A stretch of DNA of 64,000 nt from Brassica napus (GCF_020379485.1 NC_063446.1:9905597-9969596); one strand, 5' to 3'; shown: positions 11,728 through 23,582, counted from the stretch's first letter. A program made the numbers and translations. The notes: generated from the letters alone by a model not told the origin.

Positions 11728-13242
11728 TTAGCACATACAATCTTCCTTATCTTTCCAAACAGGAGGCCCTTTAACAAATACAAGTTCGCATCTGCTTGAA
11801 GCTCGGGAAGATAATGCCAACTCCGTGATCATCTCAAGGTTTGGAACATCATGTTCTTGTGTATCAGCAATAATCCTTGCCTTCTTTAAGCGGGGAGCGC
11901 GTTTTAAGATGTAAACCGCAATATCTCTTTCTTGGGGTCTCCCAAAGTATCTTGACCATCTCAAAATTTGTAGACTCGACAATAGACATTCAGGTACACG
12001 ACTCGGTTGGTTCCAGCAAACCATCTCATTACCCTCATCATACCCGTGATCCTGAGACCAACACAAGCAAAACACTTAGATACTACACGTTAAAAAAAAA
12101 AAAAGAGTTCATGGGAAGAAGAAACCAACTTCCATGTGAGAGATGTCTAGTAGTCGTAAGTTAGGAGAATCTTTGAGCAACTGGCCAAGAAGATCTGACG
12201 AATTCTCCTTGCACACGCATTGCTTCAGATGCTTTAGCTGATTGAAAACAAAACCACCACTATACTCCCCACCACTTTTTGAGATCTTTGATCCCATTAT
12301 TCATTCAAACACGATTAGTAACAAAATTCTAGAATTGAAATAGGATAAAAAGAAAACTAATTAATTACCTCAGAGCATATAGTAAGATGCTTGACAGATG
12401 TGATGGAACCAATGACACTCTTGAGAACAGGGGACACAACATCCACATATGCGTCTTTCAGCTCAGGCATATCTTTAATCTCAATGTCGTGACTCCAATA
12501 GTTCCAGTCCTCAAGTTTGAGATACTTCAAACAAGGAGTATCTATCACATACCCACACAAATCCCATTCATCTGCCATAAAGAGCGATAACCTCTGTAAA
12601 GTTGGGACGATAAAAGTGATCTCTCCCATGCTGTGTTCCCTAACAAAATCCACCGACAAGTCTTCAAGAGCAGGACATATATCAAGAAGCCCTTGAAGAG
12701 AGTCATCATGTTGGTACGTGAGATCCTGAAGACGCAAAGTTTTCAGAGAGGGAAGACAAGCCGCCGTAGAGGGAACATCTACGAGAGTTACGCCGCTGAG
12801 TTTCAGGATAACAAGCGAGCTGCAGGTGTAAAAGCTGCTCGGAAGGACGTTCTCATCCTCGGAATAATAGTGAATGTCTAGGTCACGTACGTGGCGAGAA
12901 ACTGCGACTTCCAGCCACCGTTTGATGTGTTCGGGCTGAGTGTGTCTACTATAAGTTAAGTCGAGGGACAAGCGTTCTATGACTGGAGCTCTATGCAACG
13001 GTAGATTCTTGTCGATGAATTCGACAAGCGCAGGAGAATTTGAATAATAAGTGCGTATGGGACTAGTACTAGTGTACTCAAGGTTAGGCAACCACATCCA
13101 AAGAAACCGCCATTGCTTAGACAAGATGCTAGTGGAGACGGCAACTTTTGTCGGAAGAAACGACAGTATCTTCATCAGACAGGTCGCTGATACTGCAGAC
13201 CGGAACGGATGGTCGTCGACAAAGCTTGGATCTTTTTACCAT
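11728..13242 (-). pseudogene. F-box/LRR/FBD protein gene with a frameshifted F-box
   Basis: Exons 13175-12369, 12285-12130 and 12051-11728 form an open frame of about 428 residues. It starts inside the F-box (MKILSFLPTKVAVSTSILSK), runs through leucine-rich repeats (e.g. LPSLKTLRLQDL) and ends in an FBD-type domain (VPECLLSSLQILRW...DIAVYILKRAPRLKKARI). The natural N-terminus appears upstream in another frame: ATG at 13242 opens MVKRSKLCRRPSVPVCSISD LSDE, the usual F-box opening, then shifts at about 13175. Intact members serve as substrate adaptors in SCF ubiquitin ligases. Here the first F-box half is lost unless the frames are joined, so this is probably a pseudogene or an F-box-deficient protein. 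The exon 2 acceptor is the least certain junction. The gene is divergent from SCY2 downstream. Confidence 0.75.
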
Positions 13243-13806
13243 CTGGACAAAGCAAACGACTTTAGTGAACAGATGAAAAACAAAACTAAGCCCCCCCAAG
13301 AAATTGAACATCAAAGTCTAAAACTTTATTTAATGGGGGCTTCTAAATAGCCGATTAGCTAAGAAAATATGCTCTCTTTTTATTTTTTTAATTAAACCAC
13401 AATAATCATATTCATCTTTTTACCTCTTTGGAGCTTTTTCTCTTTTGCAGATATCTTCAGTCACCAAGTGTGGATTGATACACTTTGAGAGGAGTATAAG
13501 AATGGAATCTCGCCAATTGTAGATTTGACCTCCCCAATTTGCATAAATCAAGCACCAAGGGAGAAATGAGCGGAGAGACGACGAGTGAGGAATCAAATCA
13601 ATCCCATCGGTTTGTTTCTTTGGTTTCGGTTATAAATTCGAACCGAATCGAACCAAACCGAAAACCCAACTCTTATCCAGCTTAGTAAAAATATTTGATA
13701 TTTTTTTGGAGAGTTAGTAACACTCCCCGAATGTTCTTCTTCTTCCTCCTCCTCCTCCTCCTCCTCCTTGTTTCTGCGCCGCGTTATTCTATCTCTCATC
13801 CTCTCC
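13243..13806. promoter_or_regulatory. Shared upstream region of the F-box gene and SCY2
   Basis: About 560 bp between two divergent genes. It contains a partly palindromic ACCGAA/TTCGGT-rich patch at 13608-13672 resembling pieces of local non-autonomous transposons, and a CT-rich 5' leader with a (CTC) run at 13741-13770 just before the SCY2 start. No specific regulatory site can be proven. Confidence 0.45.
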
Positions 13807-14982
13807 ATGAATTCTTCCCAAGCTTGCCTCTTCCATTCTCCTCTTCAACCTATCTCTCTTCCGCAGCCCTCCTATGGCTTCGTCTCTAAGCGTAAGCTTC
13901 TCTTCCGAACCAAAGCAAAGAGCTTGAATAAACGCAATTACTTGTTACAGTAGACTAGTCAGGACACAGTCGTTTCAAGCGCACTGGGTCCATCACTGTT
14001 GCTATAAAGTTCACAGCTTTTTGGATTACTTCTCTTATTCCTGCAGTTTTCTCAACTAATCTAACTTTCATTGATGTTTTTTTGTAGGCGACCCATCTCT
14101 GTGCTATCAACCATTTCGATCCAGAAGATGCCTCGCTACGAATTTGAATATTTCAAGAACCAGAGAAACCTGTTTCATACATCTGAACAGAAGACATCTC
14201 TCTACAAAAGAAAGGAAGAGTTTTTCTATTAGTTACTCCGATAAGCGCAGAAATGAATCTATTGGCAGCGATGAGGTTCTTACAGATGCTTTGGATGTGG
14301 AGATTGTTCCTCAGAACTCTGTCGTCTCCAAAACACTGCAGGATAATAATAATAGGCCAAAGTCTTTTAGAAACAGGTTTCTTGATTTTGTCCGGATAAG
14401 TTCAGTGCTCAACACCGCAGCGGAGAGGTTCTTTAAGAGCGAGATAAGGAGGAGGTTGTTTGTGACGGCTGTGTTGCTTGTACTTAGCCGCGTTGGGTAT
14501 TTTATCCCTTTGCCTGGGTTCGACAGGAGGTTAATACCTCAGGATTATCTTAGCTTTGTCTCAGGTTCTGTTGGTGAGTGTTCTCATGCCGTTTTGTGTC
14601 CTATATAGTCCCTTGTTCGGATGACACATCTGAGTTTGTGGTTTGCATTTTTTTTTTGGTAGAGGAACTGGGTGAGTTTGGGGCAGAGATCAAGCTTTCG
14701 CTCTTCCAGCTTGGGCTCAGTCCACAAATAATAGCTTCCATACTTATGCAGGTTAGTATCAATATCTCCCCTTGATTTGATGTGTTTGCCTGATTATGAT
14801 TACGAAAATGTGTTGCGCACAGGTGCTTTGTCACGTTCTTCCATCATTGGTGAAGCTAAGAAAGGAAGGCTTAGATGGTCACGAGAAGATCAAGAGTTAT
14901 ATGTGTGTTTTGTTCTTAACTTGTTTGTACCTCTTCTTGTGACTTGTGTGCTTCTTTAAAACAAAGGTTACTAAATCGTTTC

Positions 14983-15014
<32 letters not shown>

Positions 15015-15296
15015 AATTCTTTAGATGGTGGCTATCGTTTTTCTTTGCGATAGTGGAAGGTATAGTAGTGGCTTGCACTTCTCTCCAGTATTCTGTATTT
15101 GCAGCCACAGCTCAGTAAGTTTTATTTCACTTTCTGAGTAGCAAAAGATGTTGTTTTTAGATTCTATAAATTATGAGAGTTTATGCTTGTTCAGGGTCAA
15201 GCATGTAATGTTGACAGCATCTCTGCTAGTCTGCGGTGCAATGACGATGACTTGGCTTTGTGATACGATATCAGAATCTGGATTTGGTATTTTTTC

Positions 15297-15331
<35 letters not shown>

Positions 15332-16798
15332 CAATTGTGGTGATGCTGAAATGGAATACTATGTGAAACTTGCTCATAACCTGTTTCTGTGCATTTAACA
15401 GGTCATGGATCATCTCTAATTATTTGTGTGGGAATATTGACGGGCTACACAGAAACCTTACACAAGATGCTTAATCAAATCTCAGGTACATTTGTTTTTT
15501 CTTACTCCAGAACGTATGGTTAAGTCTTTAAATTATACCCCACATGCCTCCTGGAAGCAACTATCTCTACTCAATTGATTTATAAGAAGAGAGAGCCATT
15601 GTTTTGTTGTCTGCAGGAAGTTTCACGAATTGGTTGCCTTACTTGTTGGGCGTGCTGGGCATTTTCACGGTAGTAACTATGTTCGCTGTTGTTGTTACTG
15701 AGGGATGCAGGAAGATAAAGCTACAATATTATGGCTTTAAACTTGCTTCTGCTTCGAGGTAATCATCAGTTTTTGTGTGAAAAAAAAGATTGTTGTATGT
15801 TTGTAATTGTTACCAATATAACTATGCAACGTGTGGTTTACTCATAATTGTGTTTATGCTCTATGCTTTTGCCATTTGAGCAGAGAAGGTTCTCCAATAA
15901 CAGAGGTGGAGCCATACATACCTTTTAACATCAACCCAGCAGGGATGCAGCCTGTTCTTACTACCACTTATCTCTTGGCATTTCCAAGCATTCTTGCAAG
16001 GTAAAGAACCTGTTATGTTCGAAACATTCTTGCTGCTTTGTGTTATTATTATTACCATTCTAAGGCTGACTATAAGGTGATGTGTATTTTTTTTTAGCAT
16101 TCTGGGCTCTCCGTTCTTGTTACACGTGAAGGAGATATTAAACCCTGAAAGCACAGTTGGGGCACCGCCATGGGTTTACTACTCGATCTATGCCTTTTTC
16201 GTGTTTCTCTTCAACATCTTTGACATTGTGAGTGTTGCTTACTCTTTCTTTCTCAGTCTTGAGTTTCAATCTTCCATGAACATTAAATAGGACTGCTTGT
16301 TTTGTTATGAAGGCCAACTTGCCCAAGGAGATAGCGGATTACTTAAACAAAATGGGAGCGAGAATACCAAACATAAAGCCCGGGAAAGCCACAATTGAGT
16401 ACCTAACGAAGATACAAGCATCAACCAGATTTTGGGGTAAAGCTAAGTTGTTGTTGTTGCATTGTAGACTTGCTCATTATAACCAAGTTTTGGTTTGGTT
16501 TTGATTTGAATCAGGAGGTCTACTGTTGAGCTTTTTGGCAACATCATCCAGTGTACTTGACCACTATCTACGCAGCATCAATCAAGGCTTTTCTATCGGG
16601 TTTACGTCGGTTTTAATCATCGCAAGTGTTCTTTCTCCATTCAATATCATTCACTTAAACCATTCTGATTTCATGTTTGTTGATATCTCTGTTGATTGGG
16701 TTTTACAGGTTGGTTCCATTATTGAACTCAGAAGATCTTACCATGCCTACAATGTAATGCCGAGTTTGAGCAAAGCTTTGAAGAGGTATGGTGTATGA
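13807..16798 (+). CDS. SCY2: Chloroplast SecY-type translocase, SCY2
   Basis: Thirteen exons (13807-13891, 14088-14573, 14663-14751, 14823-14902, 15025-15114, 15195-15286, 15402-15485, 15617-15758, 15884-16000, 16098-16227, 16313-16436, 16515-16621, 16709-16798) sum to 571 codons plus stop. The Ser/Arg-rich, acid-poor N-terminus (MNSSQACLFHSPLQPISLPQ) fits a plastid transit peptide. It is followed by the hydrophobic multi-span SecY core, e.g. RRRLFVTAVLLVLSRVGYFI and IIASILMQ, and a tail ending LKRYGV. SCY2 forms the pore of the second plastid Sec translocase at the inner envelope. Intron 12 has a GC donor (ATC|gcaagt). A second in-frame ATG at 13768 would extend the N-terminus by 13 residues; I prefer 13807 because the extension is in the CT-rich leader. 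Introns 4 and 6 carry CT microsatellites. Confidence 0.92.
14990..15014 (+). repeat. CT microsatellite in SCY2 intron 4
   Basis: Uninterrupted CT dinucleotides lie just upstream of the exon 5 acceptor and may serve as polypyrimidine tract. A similar run at 15300-15327 lies in intron 6. Confidence 0.85.
16618..16627 (+). other. GC-AG splice donor of SCY2 intron 12
   Basis: The exon ends ATCATC followed by gcaagt, a GC donor with otherwise perfect consensus. Joining to GTTGGTTCC at 16709 is in phase and restores the conserved IIVGSIIELRRSY peptide. Confidence 0.8.
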
Positions 16799-17715
16799 TG
16801 GGGATTCAAGAAACGTGAGAGATGATTATATATGTTTGTGGTTTAGATTTTCTGTAGCATTTTTGTTTTAGATTAGGTAGATGATATATATTAAGGTTCA
16901 AGCACACATTAGCATCATTGTCTTACCAAGAAGATTCATAGACTCAAGTCACTCAACTTTAAGAATCTACTTGGTAAACAAAATATATTTTTTCTATCAC
17001 TAGTCGCATTAGCCAAACCACTACCTAAAGGTTAACACATTACCTAAGAGTGCAAACGTATGTCATCATAAGCGCGAGTGTTCTCTTCTCTAAGCCTAAG
17101 AATTTTTCTCACGGTGCCGCGTCCTCCACCGCTAAATCATTTCCTACTTCCGTTCATCTCCATCCGAAGGGACCAATTTGGATTGATAAACGAATAGGCC
17201 TCGAATCTTTTTCTTATTAGATATGTTTTTCAAGTAACACTACACTCACTATGGAGAGAGCGGAATAGTCGCAGACATGGTGAACCTCATCAAACTGCCA
17301 GCGGAGTACAAACCCACATCGATGAGGAACAAGCCAAAGGACTATGAGAAGATGGTTTGCTATAAGATGAGTTTTTTTTATTAAATATTTAACACATGAA
17401 AACCATCTTCAACTCTTATAAATAGAAAAGGGTAGGAGATAAAACAACATACTTTGCCAAACAATAAGGATCAATAGAATAGTAATCCACATCATGCCTT
17501 TCAGGCCATGTAGAATCGCTGTGTTATTATTACTTTTAACCCTTTTGTCCATAACGGTTTGTGTAATGGTTAGTTGCTTGGGTTTGGTTAGATCTAAATC
17601 TCCCAGACAAATAATCAGGCTAACATTTTTAATCATTTTTATAATCCGAACAGCTAGTGTATCTCATCATTGAAAAGAGAAAAACTAAGTGAAAGAAAAA
17701 AGAAAATAATAACTC
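16799..17715. other. Intergenic DNA with one coding-like fragment
   Basis: Mostly AT-rich with the SCY2 3' UTR at the left. The segment 17250-17355 reads as a coherent peptide on the plus strand (YGESGIVADMVNLIKLPAEY, then KPTSMRNKPKDYEKM) with low-AT codon use, then runs into TTTTTT and a stop. It could be a first exon of an unrecognised gene or an exon fragment captured from elsewhere. I could not identify its source. Confidence 0.4.
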
Positions 17716-18081
17716 TTAATACAAGAGCAAGCGTGTTGCTCTAATATTCTTGGTGGGATCAGCAAACCGAGAAGAGAAAGACCTAGCAAGATTCTCGGGC
17801 TCATCGTGGTCGTGCCATCCGGGCCCTTGATCAAAATTCAAAGAGTAATCGTCAAGCTCATAAGCTGTGACCTTTGTGAATCTAGGAGAAGGCAACAACT
17901 TGAGCTTCCTCAACAGAACTTTCCACTTCGGCAAGAGTCTCTCTTCAGTATATCTTCTTCCTTGTTGCTTCTGCTCTCTGCAACTTTTACTATATCTTCT
18001 TCCAAGCACAATTGTCTCTCTATAAGATGAAGATGATGATAACAACTTCCATCTCTTCTTGCTTGGAGACTCAAACATCAT
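17716..18081 (-). CDS. Small basic plant protein with NFDQG and SFSSRFAD motifs
   Basis: A single-exon frame of 121 residues, MMFESPSKKRWKLLSSSSSY to the stop at 17716. It is rich in Lys/Arg in the first two thirds (KWKVLLRKLKLLP) and has a C-terminal half with YSLNFDQG and LARSFSSRFAD. These tail motifs recur in small plant proteins of unknown function that I recognise only as a type. There is no signal peptide or membrane span. A TATAAAA box on the minus strand at 18157-18163 lies 76 bp upstream of the ATG, which supports a real transcription unit. Nothing indicates its cellular role. Confidence 0.65.
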   Translation of the reverse strand: MMFESPSKKRWKLLSSSSSYRETIVLGRRYSKSCREQKQQGRRYTEERLLPKWKVLLRKLKLLPSPRFTKVTAYELDDYSLNFDQGPGWHDHDEPENLARSFSSRFADPTKNIRATRLLLY

Positions 18082-18156
18082 TTCTCTTCTGTCTTATTTT
18101 TCTTTTTAGATTGGTCGAATTCTTTTCGTTATGTCTTTTTGAATCGCGTAGCTGTG

Positions 18157-18163
18157 TTTTATA
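18157..18163 (-). promoter_or_regulatory. TATA box of the 121-residue protein gene
   Basis: TATAAAA on the minus strand, 76 bp upstream of the ATG at 18081, a typical distance for a plant gene with a short leader. Confidence 0.5.
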
Positions 18164-19492
18164 TTGTAGTTAATGGTTGGATATGTACGCTCGTAAATGA
18201 GAGGCGAAGTCAAAGTCAGCTTTTACAAGCCTTATTAGTCTGCGTTAGCCAACTGTATGAATAATTAATTCGGAAAAACAAGCATTTTAGAATTTTAGAT
18301 GCATGTGTCCCTGACTAAACTACAATATAATCGTCAAAGAAGACATTTTCCTTCTGTGTTGCCGTAAGATAGTCCCTAAGATATATACATATATAAAAAC
18401 ATTATATCAGTTTTTTATCTTTTTAAGATCTCTAACACCAAGATATCCTTATGCTTTGTAATAATACAAATATTATTATTTTATCATAAATTAATCATAT
18501 TACTAAAAACTTAAATTAGAAATAAAAACTAAAGCAATTATTATGAAAGATATATCTTCTTTTTCTTTCACTCTTTCGGAAGGGTTATTGGTAGAAAAAT
18601 TCTTAAACACTTTTAATTTTAAAATTTTATTGTTATTGGTTTATATATTCTAATAAAATTTATTATTGTTGATTTGCAGATTTTTAAAACAACTAGTAAT
18701 TATTCTTGTAATTCAAAAGTTTATTTATATTTGTTTTTTAATTCTGCACATTATTAATTTTAACACATTTTTATTTGACCAAAACAAAAAGATGTTGTAT
18801 ATAGTTTATAACCTTATAGTAAAAAAGGTTAGTCTCAAAAATATGATGTGTAGACCAAACATTAGGATTGAAATTATTACGTAGTTGTTTGCATTAAATT
18901 AGGACCCCTTAGAGCACCTTCGATAGAAAGTTGTACCAATTGGAGTTCTAAACTTTTATATATGTATATGTATATGTAGTAATTTTTACGGAAAATTCAA
19001 TCCGAAATTTCTTAAAACATAAAAGTTTAGAAACTTTGGTTTAAGTTTCCCGTAAAGTAATGAACCACATAATTATATATATATATATGAAAGTTTAGAA
19101 CGGATAAAACCTCAATTAAATTTAACCATGATTATTAAGGGGTTCTATCCCAATATCAAACAAATAAAAAAAATAATAAAAAACAGAAAAGTAGGAGAGA
19201 GAAAAAGGAAGAGCATCTCGCAGTCCATATTGTCAGATATCTATATCTAGTTTATTGTCCACATATCATTTTAATAAAGGCTGATTTTGAAAAATGAAAT
19301 TTAATTAGGTAATTTAGTTTGTTTAAGAAATTAATATTCTGATGTTTTAAGAAACCCATGCAGTTTCATATCAATGGTGTTGCAGGTCTATTATAGAGGA
19401 TCTCTTAGCGAATATCAAAAACATTTTTTAGTTCTTAAGCTAATAAACGTTTCCTATCTAACAGACTTGCATTAATCATGATGAGACCCTTA
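18164..19492. other. AT-rich intergenic DNA
   Basis: No coding sequence seen. The region 18910-19150 begins with a GAGCACC-type motif and contains short inverted AAAGTTTAGAA segments around a TA microsatellite (19074-19088). It may be an old MITE, but the ends do not match well. Confidence 0.5.
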
Positions 19493-19700
19493 GAGCATGA
19501 TTATTGAGAGGTTTTTATGGTGAGGTTTTTACCGGAATATAAGAATCTGTCTCTTAATTTTTAAATAAAAAAGTTAAGAACCGTCTCTTAAAACTCTTAT
19601 TTAAGAGCCGGTTCTTAGTTTTTTTAGTTAAAAGTTAAGAGTCAGATTCTTATATTCCGCTAAGAACCCCACTTCAAGAACTCTCCAATAATTATGTTTT
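19493..19700. mobile_element. Tourist-like MITE (PIF/Harbinger type)
   Basis: The left end (TTA|GAGCATGATTATTGAGAGG) and the reverse complement of the right end (CATAATTATTGGAGAGTTCT) are similar. The interior is a long imperfect palindrome of TTCTTAxxTTTT/AAGAACC motifs. A second member of the same family lies at 37463-37637 with the same TTATATTCCGCTAAGAACC block. Confidence 0.65.
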
Positions 19701-20044
19701 TAAAGCTAAAGTCTGTTCCATATGTACGTACCATGCATTAAAACTAAAGTCTATATACGTACGTAATTTACATCAAAACCAAAGTCTGTTTTGACATTTG
19801 CGTAATAACATATTTTTAAGTCGTAAATAAACTTGATCACTCATGTTGATCTGAATAATAGGTTAGCAAGAACTTCGGTGCATTTTACAAACTAAAGTAA
19901 TGTAAACGTGTTTAATGTGTACTTAAACAAAACAAAAAAAAAAAACTTGAGAGCATAAGTTCTCTAAACTTGGTTGCTAATCAGAATTCTAAAGCTATGT
20001 GAACGTACGCCCTATGATGTAAAGTTTTCTACTCTGGTTTTAAC

Positions 20045-20811
20045 TCTTACGCTAGGCATGGACGTTCGGTCTTCGGGTCGGGTTCGGACCGGTTCCTTTC
20101 GGGTCGGGTTCGGACCGGTTCCTTTCGGATCCATGTTTTTTTCGGATCTTTAACATTTGGACCCAATAGATACTTGTAAATTTATGGTTTGGGTTCGGCT
20201 CGGTTATTTTTGTGTTCGGATCGGTTTGGGTCTATAATTAAAATACCTATAAAATATCTGTAATTTTCGGGTCCATATCGGGCCCGGATCAAGTTCGGGT
20301 ATTTAGGATCTAAAAAGGACATGACATACCCAAACTCACTCAAATTTAGTCAATATTTATCATATATATCTAAAATTTTATAAAATAACTTAAATTAAAC
20401 TATTAATAATTAAAATATAAAAAAATCAAACTCTAGATTTTACATTTTAAAGCTTCATTTTAGTTCAAAATGTTACAAAATAATAACAAATATTGTTAAC
20501 AAAAGATATTTTAACTAAATCATAAAATAATCTATATATATAATAGAACAAAAAAAATCATAGTTTTGGATATACATGTTTTTAAGTCGAGTAAAAATCG
20601 GTTCTTATCATGCCGAATCTATTTGGGTCGGTTCTTTTTGGGTCTGGGTCTATTCTAGTCGGTTTCTTTCGGTTCCTGTTCTTTCGGGTAAAAGAAATTT
20701 GGACCCAAAAAGTATTTTTAAATTTTTGATTCGTTTCGAGTCGAGTATTTTTGGGTCGGTTCCGGTTTGGGTTTTCGGGTCGAGGTTAAAATGCCCATGC
20801 CTATCTTAAGC
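20045..20811. mobile_element. Non-autonomous hAT-type element, 751 bp
   Basis: Element 20053-20803 begins TAGGCATGGACGTT and ends as its near inverse (TAGGCATGGGCATT on the minus strand). It is flanked by 8-bp direct repeats TCTTACGC (20045-20052) and TCTTAAGC (20804-20811), 7 of 8 matching. 8-bp duplications are typical of hAT transposition. The interior has TTCGGGTCGG-type repeats at both ends and AT-rich middle DNA. It has no transposase frame; the 77-codon open frame at its right end is a by-product of the G-rich repeats. Confidence 0.75.
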
Positions 20812-21352
20812 TTTGGAGTACCATATTTAGTGCTATATTTTTGGTTGACAAGATTTAAATATTGAATTTAAAGATCTAATGTGTCCAGTAACATGTATTT
20901 TAAATCGATATATTTTGTTTCCACGAAAGAATGATGAATTTCTAACTATATTATATCACATTACAGCATGTACGTTATAAAATTATCATGTTTGAAAAAA
21001 TCATATAAGCATTTAAATATATATTAATGTTCAAAATGTGAACCACTAATCATGTAAAACAAATACATATGTATATAAAAGTGAAAATAAAGAGTTTTTG
21101 TGCTTTTTAGTTTAGTTCAATTATTTTAAACATTTGGCCTTAATATTTTTCAAAACATTTACTATCTTTCCAAGAACTAGTTTCTTGATTTATTTCAGAG
21201 TTACATTAAATTTAAATGATTTTTTTTCAACATCATTTCATCAAAAGTCAGCAGAGAAACAAGGGGGGTACATAAACAGTCATTTGGATCACAAAATCAA
21301 GATAGTCCATTAAGTAACAAATAATGCTTTCACTTTTGTGGATTGTGATGAT
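20812..21352. other. AT-rich intergenic DNA
   Basis: No gene or recognised repeat seen. The right end probably holds the 3' UTR of the GDSL gene. Confidence 0.55.
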
Positions 21353-22641
21353 TCAAGCCGCAATCCACCCACGTATTTGAGTATCGAGAAGGTTTCCTAT
21401 GTAATTATAGGTAGCTTCCGATGGATGAATCGAGTCAAAGAACAAAAACTCGGAGCGGTTCCAGCACAATGGAGAAACAGCATTACACAGTAAGGTCATC
21501 TCCAGATGCCCTGTTCCACAACATCCTCTCTTCGTCTCTTTAAACCCTGTTTTAAAAAACTTCCGCATGAGTGAATCATAGTTCTCAATATTATTATTGG
21601 AAAACTTGCGGAACAAGAAAGACTATATCTATACCGTATTTGCTAGGGTTTTGCATCATGTCGAACATAGGATCATATACATTGGCGTAAAGGATCTTGC
21701 TTCCTGAAAGAGATGCTTCAATCTTAGGTAATGCCTTTGGAAGTTTCTCATTGTATAAGACAGAATCTATGTTCTCTTGTTCTATGCAGAACCTAAAGAT
21801 GTTGCGGAATTTAGCAGTCATTTGAACCGGTATACCTACGACCATGATATTCCGGCAGCCTAAACTATAAAGCTCCTGCACACAACACACATTGGAAAAG
21901 ATTAGAAAAACTGGTTTCACTATTTGTTAGCGATAACCCGAGTGGTGATTCTGGAAGTGACTTAAATCTCAGTGCATTAGTAAAATGCGACATTCATTTG
22001 AAACTTTACCTGGACTAAAATTTCAAGCCTTTTAAGTATAAAGTCTTGGTAACCAGAGATGTAAGGATACTCAAGACGCCTTGCAGGAACAGTGTAAAAA
22101 TTTAAGATGAAATCGTTGCTCCCTGCACTTATAATCACTAAAGCATTGTGTATAATCTCCATAGCTTTCTTGTCTCCCACGATACTTGTAAGACGAGCAA
22201 TGTAACTCCTGAACATGTTAGGTTGTTCCAAGACAGGAATGGACTGAGTGGAGAGACTGGTTCGATCATCGTAACCCGAACTGGCTGAAGCAAAACAGAC
22301 TCCGGTTAAGATATCTTGGTCGGAAAGATTTGGTTGTAAGAAAGGAGGAACAAGGTCTTTGATGTTGTACTTGGCCGCGAGTATGTCGGGGATGAGTTTA
22401 CCGTTTGAGAATCTCCCGCTGGCTTCGTGATTTGGGAGATCAATGCCGTAAGGAAAATGTGTAGCTCTGAAGATTGTGTTTAAAGGGTAATTGTTGTTGC
22501 CTGTGTCCACGGTTGAATCGCCGAAGATTAGAATGGCTGGGAATAGCGGTTGCGTTGTGGCGTTTGCGGCTGCGTTGTAGGACGCGAATAGTGTGTTGCT
22601 GCGATGAAGAGAGTGTAGGTTATGGTTTTAGAGGTTGACAT
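21353..22641 (-). pseudogene. Decayed GDSL esterase/lipase gene
   Basis: Three exons on the minus strand: 22641-22010, 21875-21635 and 21546-21353. GDSL landmarks are present: IFGDSTVDTGN (nucleophile Ser, block I), SAGSNDF (block III) and FFDSIHPSEATY (block V Asp-His). Two lesions are visible. The ATG at 22641 opens a signal-peptide-like frame (MSTSKTITYTLFIA) that ends at a stop just past block I in the wrong frame, so one frameshift lies in the signal sequence; exon lengths sum to 1067, not a multiple of three. In exon 2 the usual block after GIP that carries GCLP is missing (GIPVQMTAKF). Functional relatives are secreted lipid esterases, often in tandem arrays (At2g31540/31550 by recall). 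Here a functional secreted enzyme is unlikely. Confidence 0.8.
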
Positions 22642-23582
22642 TTTTGTTTCTTGTATTTGGTGATGAGTGTATAAGATATTTGAATGTTGAACCTTGCTGG
22701 ATTTCTGATAATCGTGTGAGTTTGTCTGTTTTTTTTTCCGTTAAAATGACAAAGAGATAAAGAGCTTTGAATTTTATAGTTTAAATAAAGATTCACCTAT
22801 AAACTGAAAAAACGATATGGTCAAAGATATAATATTCAACTCGTTGGTAGCTAAGTTTAACAAATTGATAAGAGCATCATTATCCCTATTTGGGTTTTTT
22901 AATGACTTATTTAATAAAAAAGTTAGTTAAAAAATTTAGTTAAGAAACCTATAGATTTTATGCTTCATTGAGAGTTTCTTAACAAAAAAATATTAAATAT
23001 TGTTTTATTAAAATTTAAAATTTTATTTTAAACAAAACATAGTAAAAGAAGATAACATTTTAAACATAATTTTTTTTTTAAAAACATAAAAACAAAGATT
23101 AGTAAAATAAACTTCGTTTTTTTCTTTTTTTCCTTTCTTTTTCTTGATCATCATATTTTTTTTTCTTGATCACCATAATGAATAAAAAAATTCTCGAACG
23201 ATTGATCAAAATATTGATCAAAGATTTGATCAAATGTGTCATTAATTGATCCCTCAAAAGTGTTTTGAGAAGAATATGCGTTGTCACACATATAAACGTT
23301 TGCTTATAACAGAACAACAACAACAAGACCAAGCCATACGTTTTTAACTTAACAAAACAACAACAAGATAACTTAAATGAGCAACAACAAGAAGGAGAAC
23401 TCCATTTCACAAATCAGTCAATTATAGATACATGAGCAGGCGAGACATCAAGCCATTAAAAAAAAGAGGTCGAACAAATCAGTCAATTATATTTATAAGC
23501 TACATTAATAAAAAAACTCAGCTTGCAACTACTTTGAGTTCTGCTCATACAATCCACTATAAACCAACTTAGCAAATAGCAG
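22642..23582. other. AT-rich intergenic DNA with a possible MITE end
   Basis: No gene seen. At 22870-22985 a GAGCATCATTAT motif with TTAGTTAAGAAACC-type interior resembles the local Harbinger MITE ends, but a matching opposite end was not found. Short direct repeats (CAAATCAGTCAATTATA) occur at 23410 and 23477. Confidence 0.45.
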
